DNA of 64,000 bases from Nostoc sp. UHCC 0870 (GTDB lineage Bacteria > Cyanobacteriota > Cyanobacteriia > Cyanobacteriales > Nostocaceae). Shown piece by piece: positions 53,116 through 61,820 of this stretch. A model generated the notes under the pieces. That model did not search any database and was not told the DNA's origin. It saw only the letters and a list, made by a program, of their open reading frames with translations. Made by a program: the position numbers and the translations under genes. Every line of letters starts with the position of its first letter. Within the stretch, counting starts at the first letter, position 1. The stretch is from NCBI RefSeq assembly GCF_022063185.1, contig NZ_CP091914.1, positions 62,001-126,000 on the forward strand. The letters are read 5' to 3'.

Positions 53116-54592
53116 GTAACTGCCTAGCTAGTAGGATTTGAGGAAAGGAAAACAGAGACATTACCAAGTAACGCATCAGTAATAACTTCCAATAGATTAA
53201 GATGACGCTTAGATGCAGTGGAAAGAAAAGAACGAATATTGGCAAATGAAACCGCAAAATCGAAGGAGCGAAAACCACCGGAAATTTTCTGCTTACACTT
53301 CATCATCCGCAAGTCACGTTCTGCTTGATTATTAGTAAACGGAACATCCAGTTCTGTCAAAAACAGTAAAACATCATCAACATAATTTTTAAGCCGCAAC
53401 AATAAGTTATGTCCAATTCGTCGTTTCACCCGACCCCGATTACCTTTGCGGTTTAAAGGTATTTGACAGAAGTGAAAATCAAGACCCCGTTTGATAATTC
53501 GCTCATAGAGTTGATTGATGCGAGCAATAATATTTTCAGGAATACCTTGAGGATAGCGATGTTTATAATTGCAGGCTAAGAGCAAAAGCTTTTTCATTGA
53601 CTTAGCCCAAGATTCTTGCTCAATTTCCTCCAAGGCTTTGAGTTCACGCAGATGATGGGCGTTGCACAAGGCGTGATTGACACCAAGGAGTTGATAATAT
53701 GGCTTCCAGTGGTCGTGGACTACTACACCCTTGATATCATCCAATACTTCAATGTCTTTGCGTTTAGGCGCAACTCGATACCATGTTTCTGTTTGGGTTG
53801 AAACTACGTGCAACCAATTGGTTTTACCACCAATCCTCAATCCCGTCTCGTCTAGATGTTTAACAGGCGATGCTTTGACCTCCGACGCAATCTCAATTAC
53901 AACTGGTTCTATGATCTTGGCAAGTGTCTTTGTTGTATTTGCAATTGTCCCTGGTGTCATTTGACAACCAAATAAATCCAGCAGCACTTCACTCAATCTG
54001 TCTTCAGGAATAAAATGTTGGTGATTTAGATAAGCCGCAACTGCTCTAATTCTCGCTCCATATTGTACTGGTGCTGTTACAGATTCTGGAAAACTCCCTT
54101 GTAGGAGAATTTTACATTTTGGACATTCTTTGACTGCTACTCTATGTTCTGTGACTACGATTCTTGGGGCTGGTATATCAAATACTTGTCGCTTAATAAT
54201 TTTTTTGACTCCTACAACCCCAATATCACATCCGCATCCTGGACATGAGCATGGTGTGGGATGTTCTACTATTTTCTCTGGCTTCAATACTTGTTCTAAT
54301 GTCTGCCCTGGATGACCTATCTGTCCTCCTGATGGCCGCTTTCCTTTTTCTCTTAAACTTTTTATCCGTATTTTGCTTGACTTTTTGAGTCCGTCGCTGG
54401 CTGGTGGTTTTGAGCTTGTTTTGCTATCTAGTCCCAAACTCCTTTCTAGCTCTGCTATCCGTTCCCGCAGTGCTTTATTTTCTTGCTCCAGTCTCTCTAT
54501 TTTTTGATCTTTTTCTTCTGGACTCATGTTTGAACACTACCATCTTTCTTCCCTCATGGGAATATCCCTGACTTTCCTACCTGGGCAGTTAC
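53116..54592. mobile_element. IS66-family element inserted in a CRISPR spacer
   Basis: 1477 bp with terminal inverted repeats starting GTAACTGCC (53116 on; complement ending 54592). It is flanked by the 8-bp target duplication CGTAAAAT (53108-53115 and 54593-54600), the exact size typical of IS66. It carries only the tnpC-type transposase, without tnpA/tnpB accessory genes. Confidence 0.95.
53124..54527 (-). CDS. IS66-family transposase (TnpC type)
   Basis: 467 residues. The N-terminal coiled coil (KIERLEQENKALRERIAELE) is followed by SSKPPASDG, typical of IS66. A four-cysteine zinc finger (CSCPGCGC, then CPKC) comes next. The DDE core shows HLDETGLR (Asp), VVHDHWKPY (Asp) and TNNQAERDLRMMK (Glu). 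Complete, with no stops or frameshifts, so the insertion may be recent. Single-gene IS66 elements of this kind are common in cyanobacteria. Confidence 0.95.
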   Translation of the reverse strand: MSPEEKDQKIERLEQENKALRERIAELERSLGLDSKTSSKPPASDGLKKSSKIRIKSLREKGKRPSGGQIGHPGQTLEQVLKPEKIVEHPTPCSCPGCGCDIGVVGVKKIIKRQVFDIPAPRIVVTEHRVAVKECPKCKILLQGSFPESVTAPVQYGARIRAVAAYLNHQHFIPEDRLSEVLLDLFGCQMTPGTIANTTKTLAKIIEPVVIEIASEVKASPVKHLDETGLRIGGKTNWLHVVSTQTETWYRVAPKRKDIEVLDDIKGVVVHDHWKPYYQLLGVNHALCNAHHLRELKALEEIEQESWAKSMKKLLLLACNYKHRYPQGIPENIIARINQLYERIIKRGLDFHFCQIPLNRKGNRGRVKRRIGHNLLLRLKNYVDDVLLFLTELDVPFTNNQAERDLRMMKCKQKISGGFRSFDFAVSFANIRSFLSTASKRHLNLLEVITDALLGNVSVFLSSNPTS

Positions 54593-55253
54593 CGTAAAAT
54601 AAGAAAAAGGATAGAGGGAAAGTTTCCAAAGCCTATTACCCCGCAAGGGGACTGAAACTCAATCAGCGCATCCATGTCTGGCACTGATTTTACGTTTCCA
54701 AAGCCTATTACCCCGCAAGGGGACTGAAACAGGAATGCGATCGCACCTTTGGCGATTTACAAAAAGTTTCCACAGACCATTATCTTGGATGGAGATTAAA
54801 GTTTTAAGGCTGATATCAAAAGGTTAGGATGGGAGCAAATTGTTAAACGTCTGGATGAAGCTCTTGAATTACTCGTGAAAATTCTTCTGTTAAGAAGTCT
54901 GAACCATACTCACTATATATTTTCTGTAATTCTCGATAAAACCATAAAGTCCCCTCTTGACCAGCTTTGAACTGATTCCAAATGTTGCTTCCATGTTGTC
55001 GGTAGTCAGCAAGTAGCGACCTAGCATTGTGCAGCTTATCGGCTAACGACACTCGCCGCACAGAGGGTGAAGCATGACGCAGATTGTACAAATATTTTTT
55101 CTTGCGTTCTTCCCACTGGAGTTTAGACTAAAAGCGATATGAGAGAACGCAAACCAAAAGGAATTAGAGGTTAAAAATATTATCTTGTCAGCCTCAAAGC
55201 ATCCCTGACTTTTAACAATTATTGTGTAGTATACCTGTCCAGAAAATAATACA

Positions 55254-55336
55254 ATAATGATAATCATGAAAATGGTGGGAGAGAAACGAGCGACGCTCGT
55301 TTCTCTCCCACCCTCCCCTTATTCGATTATCATTAT
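55254..55336. repeat. Nested palindrome inside the IS
   Basis: The inner part is a near-perfect hairpin at 55274-55312: GGTGGGAGAGAAACGAGCG, one base, then its exact complement (19-bp stem). Around it, ATAATGATAATC (55254-55265) pairs exactly with 55325-55336. The structure has the shape of a small MITE nested in the IS, or a strong transcription barrier ahead of the transposase. Confidence 0.75.
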
Positions 55337-55430
55337 CAGATAATGAGCAAGAAAAAAGGGGTGTCTAATTGAATACAGCCCCCCTTTTGGCAGAAAGTGA
55401 GAAAAGAACTACCATTACTCACCTGCCAAC

Positions 55431-55604
55431 ATGAAAAATGCCAGACTTGAAGAGTTTCGTCAAGTAGCTTACAAATATTTAGGTAGAGCTAAAGATGCGA
55501 CGTTTGAATTAACAGATGCCATATTGCTGACTCGCAATGTTTATTCCTTAGCAGATTTATCCTTATCACCAGTATTTAGACGCTTTTTTGCCAAGCATCT
55601 ATGA
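55431..55604 (+). CDS. Transposase N-terminal part (first frame)
   Basis: 57 residues from the ATG at 55431 (MKNARLEEFRQVAYKYLGRA...), ending SPVFRRFFAKHL. In the other frame the sequence continues LPSIYEALQDSRPQRQ, the expected sequel of this transposase family, so the protein is split at the T6 run 55584-55589. The shift needed is +1 (or -2). Transcript slippage at the T-run could restore the full protein. A simple inactivating mutation is the alternative. Confidence 0.7.
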   Translation: MKNARLEEFRQVAYKYLGRAKDATFELTDAILLTRNVYSLADLSLSPVFRRFFAKHL

Positions 55605-56739
55605 AGCCTTACAAGATAGCAGACCACAAAGACAAAAATTGATGCAGCTATACATCAAACAGATCCCAGCAGAGGGACGACCATTGTTAGCAGGAGATCA
55701 TACAAACTGGTCACGCCCAGATGCAGTAACGTTACAAGAGAGAACTTATGAACATAGTGGCACATCCATAGCTGGAAATAAACCGATTACCCTTGGTCAA
55801 GGATATAGCACAATTGCCTGGATACCTGAAAAATCAGGCAGTTGGGCATTACCCCTCAGACATGAGCGGATCACAAGTGGGGAAAGTCCCATCTCAAAAG
55901 CGATTTGGCAACTAAAACAGGTGTGTAAATATTTACCTGTTAGACCGATTTCAGTTTGGGATAGTGAATATGGATGCGCCCCTTTTGTCTTAAAAACTGC
56001 CAGTATTCCCGCAGATATTCTCGTTCGGTTGCGCTCAAATCTGTGTTTATGGGGTGAACCAGGAGCTTATTCCGGGATTGGCCGTCCCAAGAAGCATGGT
56101 GATAAATTTAAGCTCAATGAACCAATAACATGGAGTGAAGCCACATCTGTGTTGGAAATGAATGACCCAAAATTAGGGCGTGTGCGTGTTAGCTTGTGGA
56201 AAGATTTACACTTCCGTCAGGCTGCTACACGCCCAATGTTACTCCTGCGGGTTGAACGTCTCGACGCACAAGGCAATGAACGAGTATCCAAACCTTTATG
56301 GTTAGCTTGGGTAGGAGAAGAAATCCCACCACTAGAGGAAGTTTGGTGTCTTTACTTGCGTCGCTTTACCATTGACCATTGGTATCGCTTTTTAAAGCAA
56401 CGTCTACATTGGACAGTGCCACAGTTGAGTACTCCCAAGCAAAGTGAAAGATGGAGCGATCTCATGCCTCTGATGACTTGGGAATTGTGGTTAGCCCGTG
56501 ATATTGTAACTGACAATCCTCTACCTTGGCAGAAGTCTCAGGGTAATTTGACCCCTGGAAGAGTTGCTCAATCTATGGGTGGAGTTTTCGCGGTGATTGG
56601 TACTCCAGCCCTTCCACCCAAACCTCGCGGAAAGTCACCGGGTTGGGAAGCAGGAAAAAAGCGTCACCGTAAAAACCGATGCCCGATTGTTAAAAAAACT
56701 GTAACACGAACACGCAAAGAACCATCAATTGCAGTTTAA
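55588..56739 (+). CDS. DDE transposase, main part (second frame)
   Basis: 383 codons are open. Residues LLAGDHTNWSRP and ISVWDSEYGCAPF carry the two catalytic Asp residues. The third position, usually Glu in a FxxEHFFRFxKQ motif, reads FTIDHWYRFLKQRLHW, so Asp replaces Glu. The C-terminus is basic (KKRHRKNRCPIVKKTVTR). It belongs to a DDE family frequent in cyanobacteria with 16-bp inverted ends. Activity is doubtful because of the frame split and the Glu-to-Asp change. Confidence 0.8.
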   Translation: MPSIYEALQDSRPQRQKLMQLYIKQIPAEGRPLLAGDHTNWSRPDAVTLQERTYEHSGTSIAGNKPITLGQGYSTIAWIPEKSGSWALPLRHERITSGESPISKAIWQLKQVCKYLPVRPISVWDSEYGCAPFVLKTASIPADILVRLRSNLCLWGEPGAYSGIGRPKKHGDKFKLNEPITWSEATSVLEMNDPKLGRVRVSLWKDLHFRQAATRPMLLLRVERLDAQGNERVSKPLWLAWVGEEIPPLEEVWCLYLRRFTIDHWYRFLKQRLHWTVPQLSTPKQSERWSDLMPLMTWELWLARDIVTDNPLPWQKSQGNLTPGRVAQSMGGVFAVIGTPALPPKPRGKSPGWEAGKKRHRKNRCPIVKKTVTRTRKEPSIAV

Positions 56740-57061
56740 TACTCAAGATTATTGATCATTTCACTAAGTCTCTGATTAACTCAGCCCTGCTGGGTCATTT
56801 TGCATAGCTTAGTCTAAACTCCAGTTCCCAAGGTGGTTTAGGATAAGCATCAGATTCAGTGCAACCATCAACTATTGCTACAACATTCTCACCGAAACGC
56901 TGACGGATTTCATCACGAGTGGATTGTCCACCCTGGTCTTCGACGGCATCATGCAAAAGACCAGCGATCGCTTCTTCTTCAGTGCCGCCGGCTTCTAGTA
57001 CGAGTGCGGCGACACTCAGTAAGTGTGCTACGTGGATGTATAGCTAGGGACGAAAATCCTT

Positions 57062-60000
57062 CTAGTTCACCAATGGATCTGTATTTCCCTGACAAATCCA
57101 AGCTCCCCAGTAAAAGGGATGCTCTAATGGTGTGTCATCTTCTTGACAATCAATTTTACCATTTGCAGATAACTCTTTGACCGCTAAAAGTTCTTTTAGC
57201 ACTTCTAGACCCAAAGCTGATTCACGCAATTGTTTAACCGTAATTTTACGTATATAATGTTGAGCAGAATGTAAAGCCTCAGACCGACCCATCCCATACT
57301 GCAAGTTATCAAAGAAACGCTCCATCAGTAGAGATGTCACTTTGTCAGGAACAGACCAGAGGCTCATCACTAGAGTTTTTGCACCCGCCACCGCAAAGGC
57401 GCGACGTAATCCAAACACACCTTCGCCAATTTTAATATCGCCTCTAGCAGTATCACAGGCAGAAAGAACCGTTAATTCATTCGCCGACAAATCTAAATTG
57501 GCAATATCTTGGGCGAACACAAAGCCTTTACCTGCGGCTAGTGGTAGTGTCCCGCCAGCTAGCCAAGTATTAGCACCCGCTAGAGCCAGCCCAGAACGCA
57601 ACATAGGATTTTCCACCTTGGTTGTTCGCAGACGTTCCATACTTAATAGATTGCGTCTTTTCGTGACTGGTTGCGGCTCAAAATCGCTTTGGAATAAGCC
57701 ATGAGTAGCAATTAGCATGATTCTGGGACAATTGCTATTCGTTAAGCGGGTTTCTAGTGCCTCTGCACCTAAGTATAATTTGGCATCAGGCAGTTTTTTC
57801 GCTACACTTTCCCCTAAAAATCTTGTCCCAGGCGCAGGGAGCAAACCTGTTTCTGTGAAATGATCATGTAGCTGAAAACTTCGGACATCGAGCCGAGCAT
57901 TGTTTTCCCAATCCCCAGTCCCCAGTCCCCAATCCCCAGTCCCCGATAAATCAAAATCAGGATCGGCGATAATTAATGGTGCAGAGATAGAATCTGTCGG
58001 TAGCTGCACTTTGCTACGGAGAATTTCTCGCCCAACACCCAGATAACTGATGGTATACTCATCCATCAATAGACGTGAACCTGTGGCATCAATCGGCAAT
58101 ACCTGAAATGGTACTAAGTTTAAATTCCCATCGGGTGCAATAATCAGATGTTTGCCATCTTTAACTAAATCCCGGATGGGTTCAAACAGTGCTTGACTCA
58201 GTTCTATTGCGGGTGTGGGATTATATGATTTAACACGCAGCTTTGGTGCTTGGCTAGCTTTACCCCAAGCGAGTGTAGGCAGGGTATAATCAGATGCTTG
58301 TAAACGAAATGCCTGAATCAATCTGTCAATGTCTGTGGCTATACCTAAGTCTATCATCTGTACAGCATCTGCTTTCCCGGCTGTGAAGATGAATGCTAAA
58401 TATCGCGCTGGATGCCATTGTGTCTCCCCCTGTGCTGGAATAGCCTGAAAATCGAAGACCTCGAAGCGGACAAACTCGACTAAAATAGAATTGAGTGGTA
58501 ATGCTGCGGCGTAGACGCAAAGCGTCTTGTCGTCAGACATCGCCTGAAGGTCAAAAAGTTGTTCTGATAACTGAATTTCTGGAACTTGTGCCGCTACTTG
58601 TTTTTGTAAGTTGTTATGTCTACTTTGCAGTTGTCTCAAGTTTTCTTGGTTAGTAGCTAAATCATCGGTGTCAGGAATTGCAAAGGTGAGATGAATAATT
58701 TGATTGCTTAAATCACGCAGTTGATGGAATTTTTCTGTGAGTTGGGGGTAGCGACCATTATAGAATGCTGCGTTTTGAGCTGCTAGAGCCGATGCAGTCA
58801 AGCCTTTACGTTTGAGAACAAATAAGAATACTGTGAGTTTCGCGTCCTCTGAATCGGCCAGATGATTGCAGACTAGGGAAACAAATAAGTCAAAGTCGTT
58901 TCTAATTTTATCTAAAAAGGAGAGGCGATCGCTTTCCGAACTAAACGCAAATATATTGCGAATCATCAGATCATTAATTTTACTTGCTCTTACACGACAT
59001 AACAAAGATTCCTCTGGACGATTAGTTGCAGCTAATAAAGTAGCCAGATTATTTAAACTAAACGCTACATCAGGATGTGACTCTCCTAATAAACGTTGTC
59101 GCATTGCTAAGGTTTCTAAATACTTCTGTTCGGCTTCTTGATAGCGTCCCAAAGAAAAATATAATTCCCCCAAATTATTCAAGCTAGTAGCAATTCCTAT
59201 GTGTTCTTCACCTAATAATAATTTTCTTAACTGTAATGTTTGTAAATGCAGTTTTTCTGCTTCTTGATAACGCCCTAAAAAGTCATAAACCACAGCTAAA
59301 TTATTCATACTACTAGCTACGTGTGGGTGTTCATTCCCAAACACGCTTTTCACAACTTCCAAGGCTTCTAATAGTAATGATTCTGATTGCTTATATTGAG
59401 TTAAATCATCATATAATACTGCTAAATTGTTGAGACTAGCTGCAACAGATGGGTGACGCTCCCCTAATAAGCGTTTTCTCATTCCTAAACATTCAAGATG
59501 CAATTGTTCTGATTCTGAATATCGTCCTTGTCTGCGGTAAAGTGCTGCTATTTGGTTTAAGGTATCAGCAATATCAGGATGCTCTGTGCCTAAGAGATTT
59601 TTTTGAATATCTAAAACTTTAAGATATTTTTGTTCTGCTTGCGAATACTTTCCCTGTTCTTCATAAAGTCCAGCTAGATTATTTAAAATCTTGGCAATTG
59701 ACCGATGTTCTTCTCCTACCAATTTCTCCAACATTGGTAATGCTTCTAAATACTGTTTTTCTGCTTCTTGATAGCGTCCTTGGTATGTAAACACTACTCC
59801 TAGATTACTTAAACTTTCTGCAATATCAGGGTGTTCTTCAGGGAAGAAACGCTTTCTTAGAGAATAAGCTTCCTGATACTTTTGTTCAGCAGCTAAATAT
59901 TTACCTTGAATTAGATAAACTTCTGATAAATTATCTAAACTATTAGCAACTTCAGGATGTTCATCACTTAGCAAGCGTTTGTTCATAGACAAAACTTCTA

Positions 60001-60850
60001 AAAACTTCTGCTCTGCTGCTATATAATTGCCCTGGTCTTGATAAACACCAGCGATATTACTTAAGATAGATGCTATATAGGGATGTTCAGTTCCTAGAAT
60101 TTTTTGAAGAATTTCTAATGCTTTTGAAAAGTTGATTTCAGCTTCTTGGTAACGTCCTTGAGCATCATATACTTTGCCTAAATTATTCAGACTGCTAGCA
60201 ATATCAAAATGCTCTTCTCCCAGCAATCGCATTTTCATCGCTAATGCTTCTAAGTGCATTTTTTCAGCATCAGCATAGCGTCCTCTTGAGATATAAAGAG
60301 TTCCTAGATTGGTTAAGGATTGAGCAATATCAGGATGTTCATTATCAAACAAACATCTTCGCATTGCTAAAGCTTCTAGATGCACTTGTTCAGCTTTGAA
60401 GTATAGTCCTTGCTCTCGATAAATTTCTGCTAGATTATTTAAGGTTGTAGCAATTTCAAAATCTTCGTCTCCATAACATACTTTCCACAATTCCAAAGCT
60501 TCTAAAAAAAGTGCTTCTGCTGCTGGATAGTTGCCTTGGGCATGATAAAGTGCTGCTAGATTATTTAAAGATTGAGCTACGTCAGGATGCTCTAAACCGA
60601 AGAGTTGTTTTCTAATATTTAAAGCTTGTAAGTATAAAGGTTGAGCTTTTGAGTAATGTCCTTGTATTCGATATAATTCTGCTAGATTATTCAAGCTATC
60701 GCAATATACTGAATGTTTGGTTAACTTCTGGGTTTCCCCTAATTTGACTGCTTGTTGAGCAACACTTATTGCTTGTTTGATGTTTCCCTGTCCGGCGAGT
60801 TGTACAACTTGTGCATTAAGTTGATTTAATTTTTCTATGAGTTTTTCCAT
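57062..60850 (-). CDS. Large TPR-CHAT protein (caspase-like protease with Kinesin-light-chain TPRs)
   Basis: 1262 residues. From about residue 45 to 640 there are about 14 KLC-type 42-residue TPRs (units such as LNNLAELYRIQGHYSKAQPLYLQ and GEEHPDVA turns). A mixed helical region follows, and a C-terminal CHAT domain spans about 930-1262. Catalytic His in LIATHGLF (about 1050) and Cys in VLSACDTARGD (about 1130) are both present. No signal peptide, so it is cytoplasmic. In type III-E CRISPR (Craspase) a TPR-CHAT protease is controlled by the gRAMP effector, but no gRAMP is present here and such proteins are common in cyanobacteria. It sits between the two CRISPR arrays, 203 bp from array 2. 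Any CRISPR link is positional. Confidence 0.92.
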   Translation of the reverse strand: MEKLIEKLNQLNAQVVQLAGQGNIKQAISVAQQAVKLGETQKLTKHSVYCDSLNNLAELYRIQGHYSKAQPLYLQALNIRKQLFGLEHPDVAQSLNNLAALYHAQGNYPAAEALFLEALELWKVCYGDEDFEIATTLNNLAEIYREQGLYFKAEQVHLEALAMRRCLFDNEHPDIAQSLTNLGTLYISRGRYADAEKMHLEALAMKMRLLGEEHFDIASSLNNLGKVYDAQGRYQEAEINFSKALEILQKILGTEHPYIASILSNIAGVYQDQGNYIAAEQKFLEVLSMNKRLLSDEHPEVANSLDNLSEVYLIQGKYLAAEQKYQEAYSLRKRFFPEEHPDIAESLSNLGVVFTYQGRYQEAEKQYLEALPMLEKLVGEEHRSIAKILNNLAGLYEEQGKYSQAEQKYLKVLDIQKNLLGTEHPDIADTLNQIAALYRRQGRYSESEQLHLECLGMRKRLLGERHPSVAASLNNLAVLYDDLTQYKQSESLLLEALEVVKSVFGNEHPHVASSMNNLAVVYDFLGRYQEAEKLHLQTLQLRKLLLGEEHIGIATSLNNLGELYFSLGRYQEAEQKYLETLAMRQRLLGESHPDVAFSLNNLATLLAATNRPEESLLCRVRASKINDLMIRNIFAFSSESDRLSFLDKIRNDFDLFVSLVCNHLADSEDAKLTVFLFVLKRKGLTASALAAQNAAFYNGRYPQLTEKFHQLRDLSNQIIHLTFAIPDTDDLATNQENLRQLQSRHNNLQKQVAAQVPEIQLSEQLFDLQAMSDDKTLCVYAAALPLNSILVEFVRFEVFDFQAIPAQGETQWHPARYLAFIFTAGKADAVQMIDLGIATDIDRLIQAFRLQASDYTLPTLAWGKASQAPKLRVKSYNPTPAIELSQALFEPIRDLVKDGKHLIIAPDGNLNLVPFQVLPIDATGSRLLMDEYTISYLGVGREILRSKVQLPTDSISAPLIIADPDFDLSGTGDWGLGTGDWENNARLDVRSFQLHDHFTETGLLPAPGTRFLGESVAKKLPDAKLYLGAEALETRLTNSNCPRIMLIATHGLFQSDFEPQPVTKRRNLLSMERLRTTKVENPMLRSGLALAGANTWLAGGTLPLAAGKGFVFAQDIANLDLSANELTVLSACDTARGDIKIGEGVFGLRRAFAVAGAKTLVMSLWSVPDKVTSLLMERFFDNLQYGMGRSEALHSAQHYIRKITVKQLRESALGLEVLKELLAVKELSANGKIDCQEDDTPLEHPFYWGAWICQGNTDPLVN

Positions 60851-61053
60851 CTGCTCTTTCCAGATGTTTATATGAGTTTTAGTTTTTAAGTATTCACTTA
60901 TTTTATCTAGAATTATAGCGTTTCCTAATCTAGTGAGGTATTGACTACTTCACTAACAAAATTGGGCAACCCTCGGCGTGACTCTGCGCTTGACTCTGCG
61001 CCCCTCTGCGTTTAAAAGCATTTTTTCTATACCTCACTTAACTCGGAATCTAT
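60851..61053. other. Gap between TPR-CHAT start and array 2
   Basis: Contains CTCTGCG-type repeats (about 60972-61012: GACTCTGCGCTTGACTCTGC and onward), common in cyanobacterial intergenic DNA. The TPR-CHAT promoter, if independent, should lie here. If array 2 is read on the plus strand, this would be its leader. Confidence 0.4.
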
Positions 61054-61820
61054 ATATTCATCCCCGTGAGGGGTAAAGGAATTAAAACTCTAAAAGCAGA
61101 AAAACAAATGCTGGATTTAAGAAAAGGTTTCCATCCCCATGAGGGGTAAAGGAATTAAAACTGATTCCATCGTTCACTACCTTTCTCAGAAGAACGTGAG
61201 AGTTTCCATCCCCGTGAGGGGTAAAGGAATTAAAACACAAATTTAGGCCGGCCAGTCCTGGAGTTGAAGAAACGTTTCCATCCCCGTGAGGGGTAAAGGA
61301 ATTAAAACCCCCAGACGAAGCCCGGGTGGTGGTTTTCGCATTTTTGTTTCCATCCCCGTGAGGGGTAAAGGAATTAAAACGATTAAAGGTACATCTTCTA
61401 TACTTTGATGTGCTACGTTTCCATCCCCGTGAGGGGTAAAGGAATTAAAACTATGTAGCTCATCTGTACCTTATGGAACAAGAACAGGGTTTCCATCCCC
61501 GTGAGGGGTAAAGGAATTAAAACAAATCACTGATTTCATCTTGCAGCCCGTTGGTACTACTGTTTCCATCCCCGTGAGGGGTAAAGGAATTAAAACAAAA
61601 ATCAGTGTAAAGGACAATCCGGTGTCTCAACGTGGTTTCCATCCCCGTGAGGGGTAAAGGAATTAAAACGAAAGAGGATGTTCTTTCAAATGGTGTCGTT
61701 TGGAATGTTTCCATCCCCGTGAGGGGTAAAGGAATTAAAACCTTCTGGGAGTTTGAACCAGTAGGCGCTCCAAGAAATTAGGTTTGTTTCCATCCCCGTG
61801 AGGGGTAAAGGAATTAAAAC
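61054..61820. CRISPR. CRISPR array 2 (11 repeats of 35 bp)
   Basis: Plus-strand repeats begin GTTTCCATCCCCGTGAGGGG and end GGAATTAAAAC. Starts: 61054 (5' part degenerate), 61127 (one change), 61202, 61274, 61346, 61417, 61489, 61562, 61635, 61707 and 61786. Spacers are 36-44 nt. Direction is uncertain. On minus, the CCCC-TCAC-GGGG stem is followed directly by an 8-nt ATGGAAAC tag, and the degenerate repeat would be leader-distal as usual. On plus, the AATTAAAAC end resembles common 3' repeat ends, and a longer handle could come from RNase E-type processing. The repeat differs from array 1, so the two arrays likely serve different or differently processed systems. No cas genes adjoin it. Confidence 0.96.

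Larger units (their letters stand above)
52362..54730 (+). CRISPR. CRISPR array 1 (13 intact 37-bp repeats, interrupted by IS66)
   Basis: Repeats of 37 bp begin GTTTCCAAAGCCTATTAC, carry a CCCC-GCAA-GGGG stem and end ACTGAAAC. Starts: 52362, 52435, 52509, 52583, 52655, 52727, 52800, 52871, 52917, 52992, 53064, then after the IS 54622 and 54694. A degenerate half repeat begins at 54766. Spacers are 34-38 nt, except one of only 9 nt (52908-52916). One spacer is split by the IS66 element: 15 nt plus 21 nt rejoin to 36 nt. The 8-nt tag after the stem fits Cas6-type processing. No cas6, cas1 or cas2 lies nearby. The array could serve the cmr system 39 kb away or another system elsewhere. Confidence 0.97.
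55116..56824. mobile_element. Insertion sequence with 16-bp inverted ends and 6-bp target duplication
   Basis: 1709 bp. The ends are CTGGAGTTTAGACTAA (55116-55131) and its exact complement (56809-56824), flanked by TTCCCA (55110-55115 and 56825-56830). It interrupts the HD-domain pseudogene. About 300 bp at its left side are non-coding and contain a nested palindrome (see 55254-55336). The transposase gene is split into two frames. Confidence 0.92.
54843..57043 (-). pseudogene. HD-domain phosphohydrolase (RelA/SpoT-like HD), truncated and split by an IS
   Basis: Reading minus strand, 57043-56831 encodes HLLSVAALVLEAGG, LLHDAVEDQGG (the HD pair) and AIVDGCTESDAYPKPPW. The remainder, 55109-54843, encodes EERKKKYLYNLRHASPSVRRVSLADKLHNARSLL. 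Together they give a bacterial HD phosphohydrolase of the RelA/SpoT HD type. The IS at 55116-56824 sits between them, with TTCCCA duplicated at both edges. The 5' end is also lost: an in-frame stop (TAG, 57044-57046) precedes the first HD residues and no start exists. Two separate events have therefore inactivated the gene. Confidence 0.85.

Noticed and set aside
52724..53119. 131-codon plus-strand frame in array 1
   Set aside because: Periodic FQSLLPRKGTET units come from the 37-bp repeats; not a gene.
57062..60850. TPR-CHAT as evidence of a type III-E (Craspase) system
   Set aside because: No gRAMP/Cas7-11 or associated sigma-factor genes are present, and TPR-CHAT proteins are common in cyanobacteria.
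61517..61714. 65-codon minus-strand frame inside array 2
   Set aside because: It is translation of CRISPR repeats and spacers; the periodic LIPLPLTGMET-type unit is a known artefact of such arrays.
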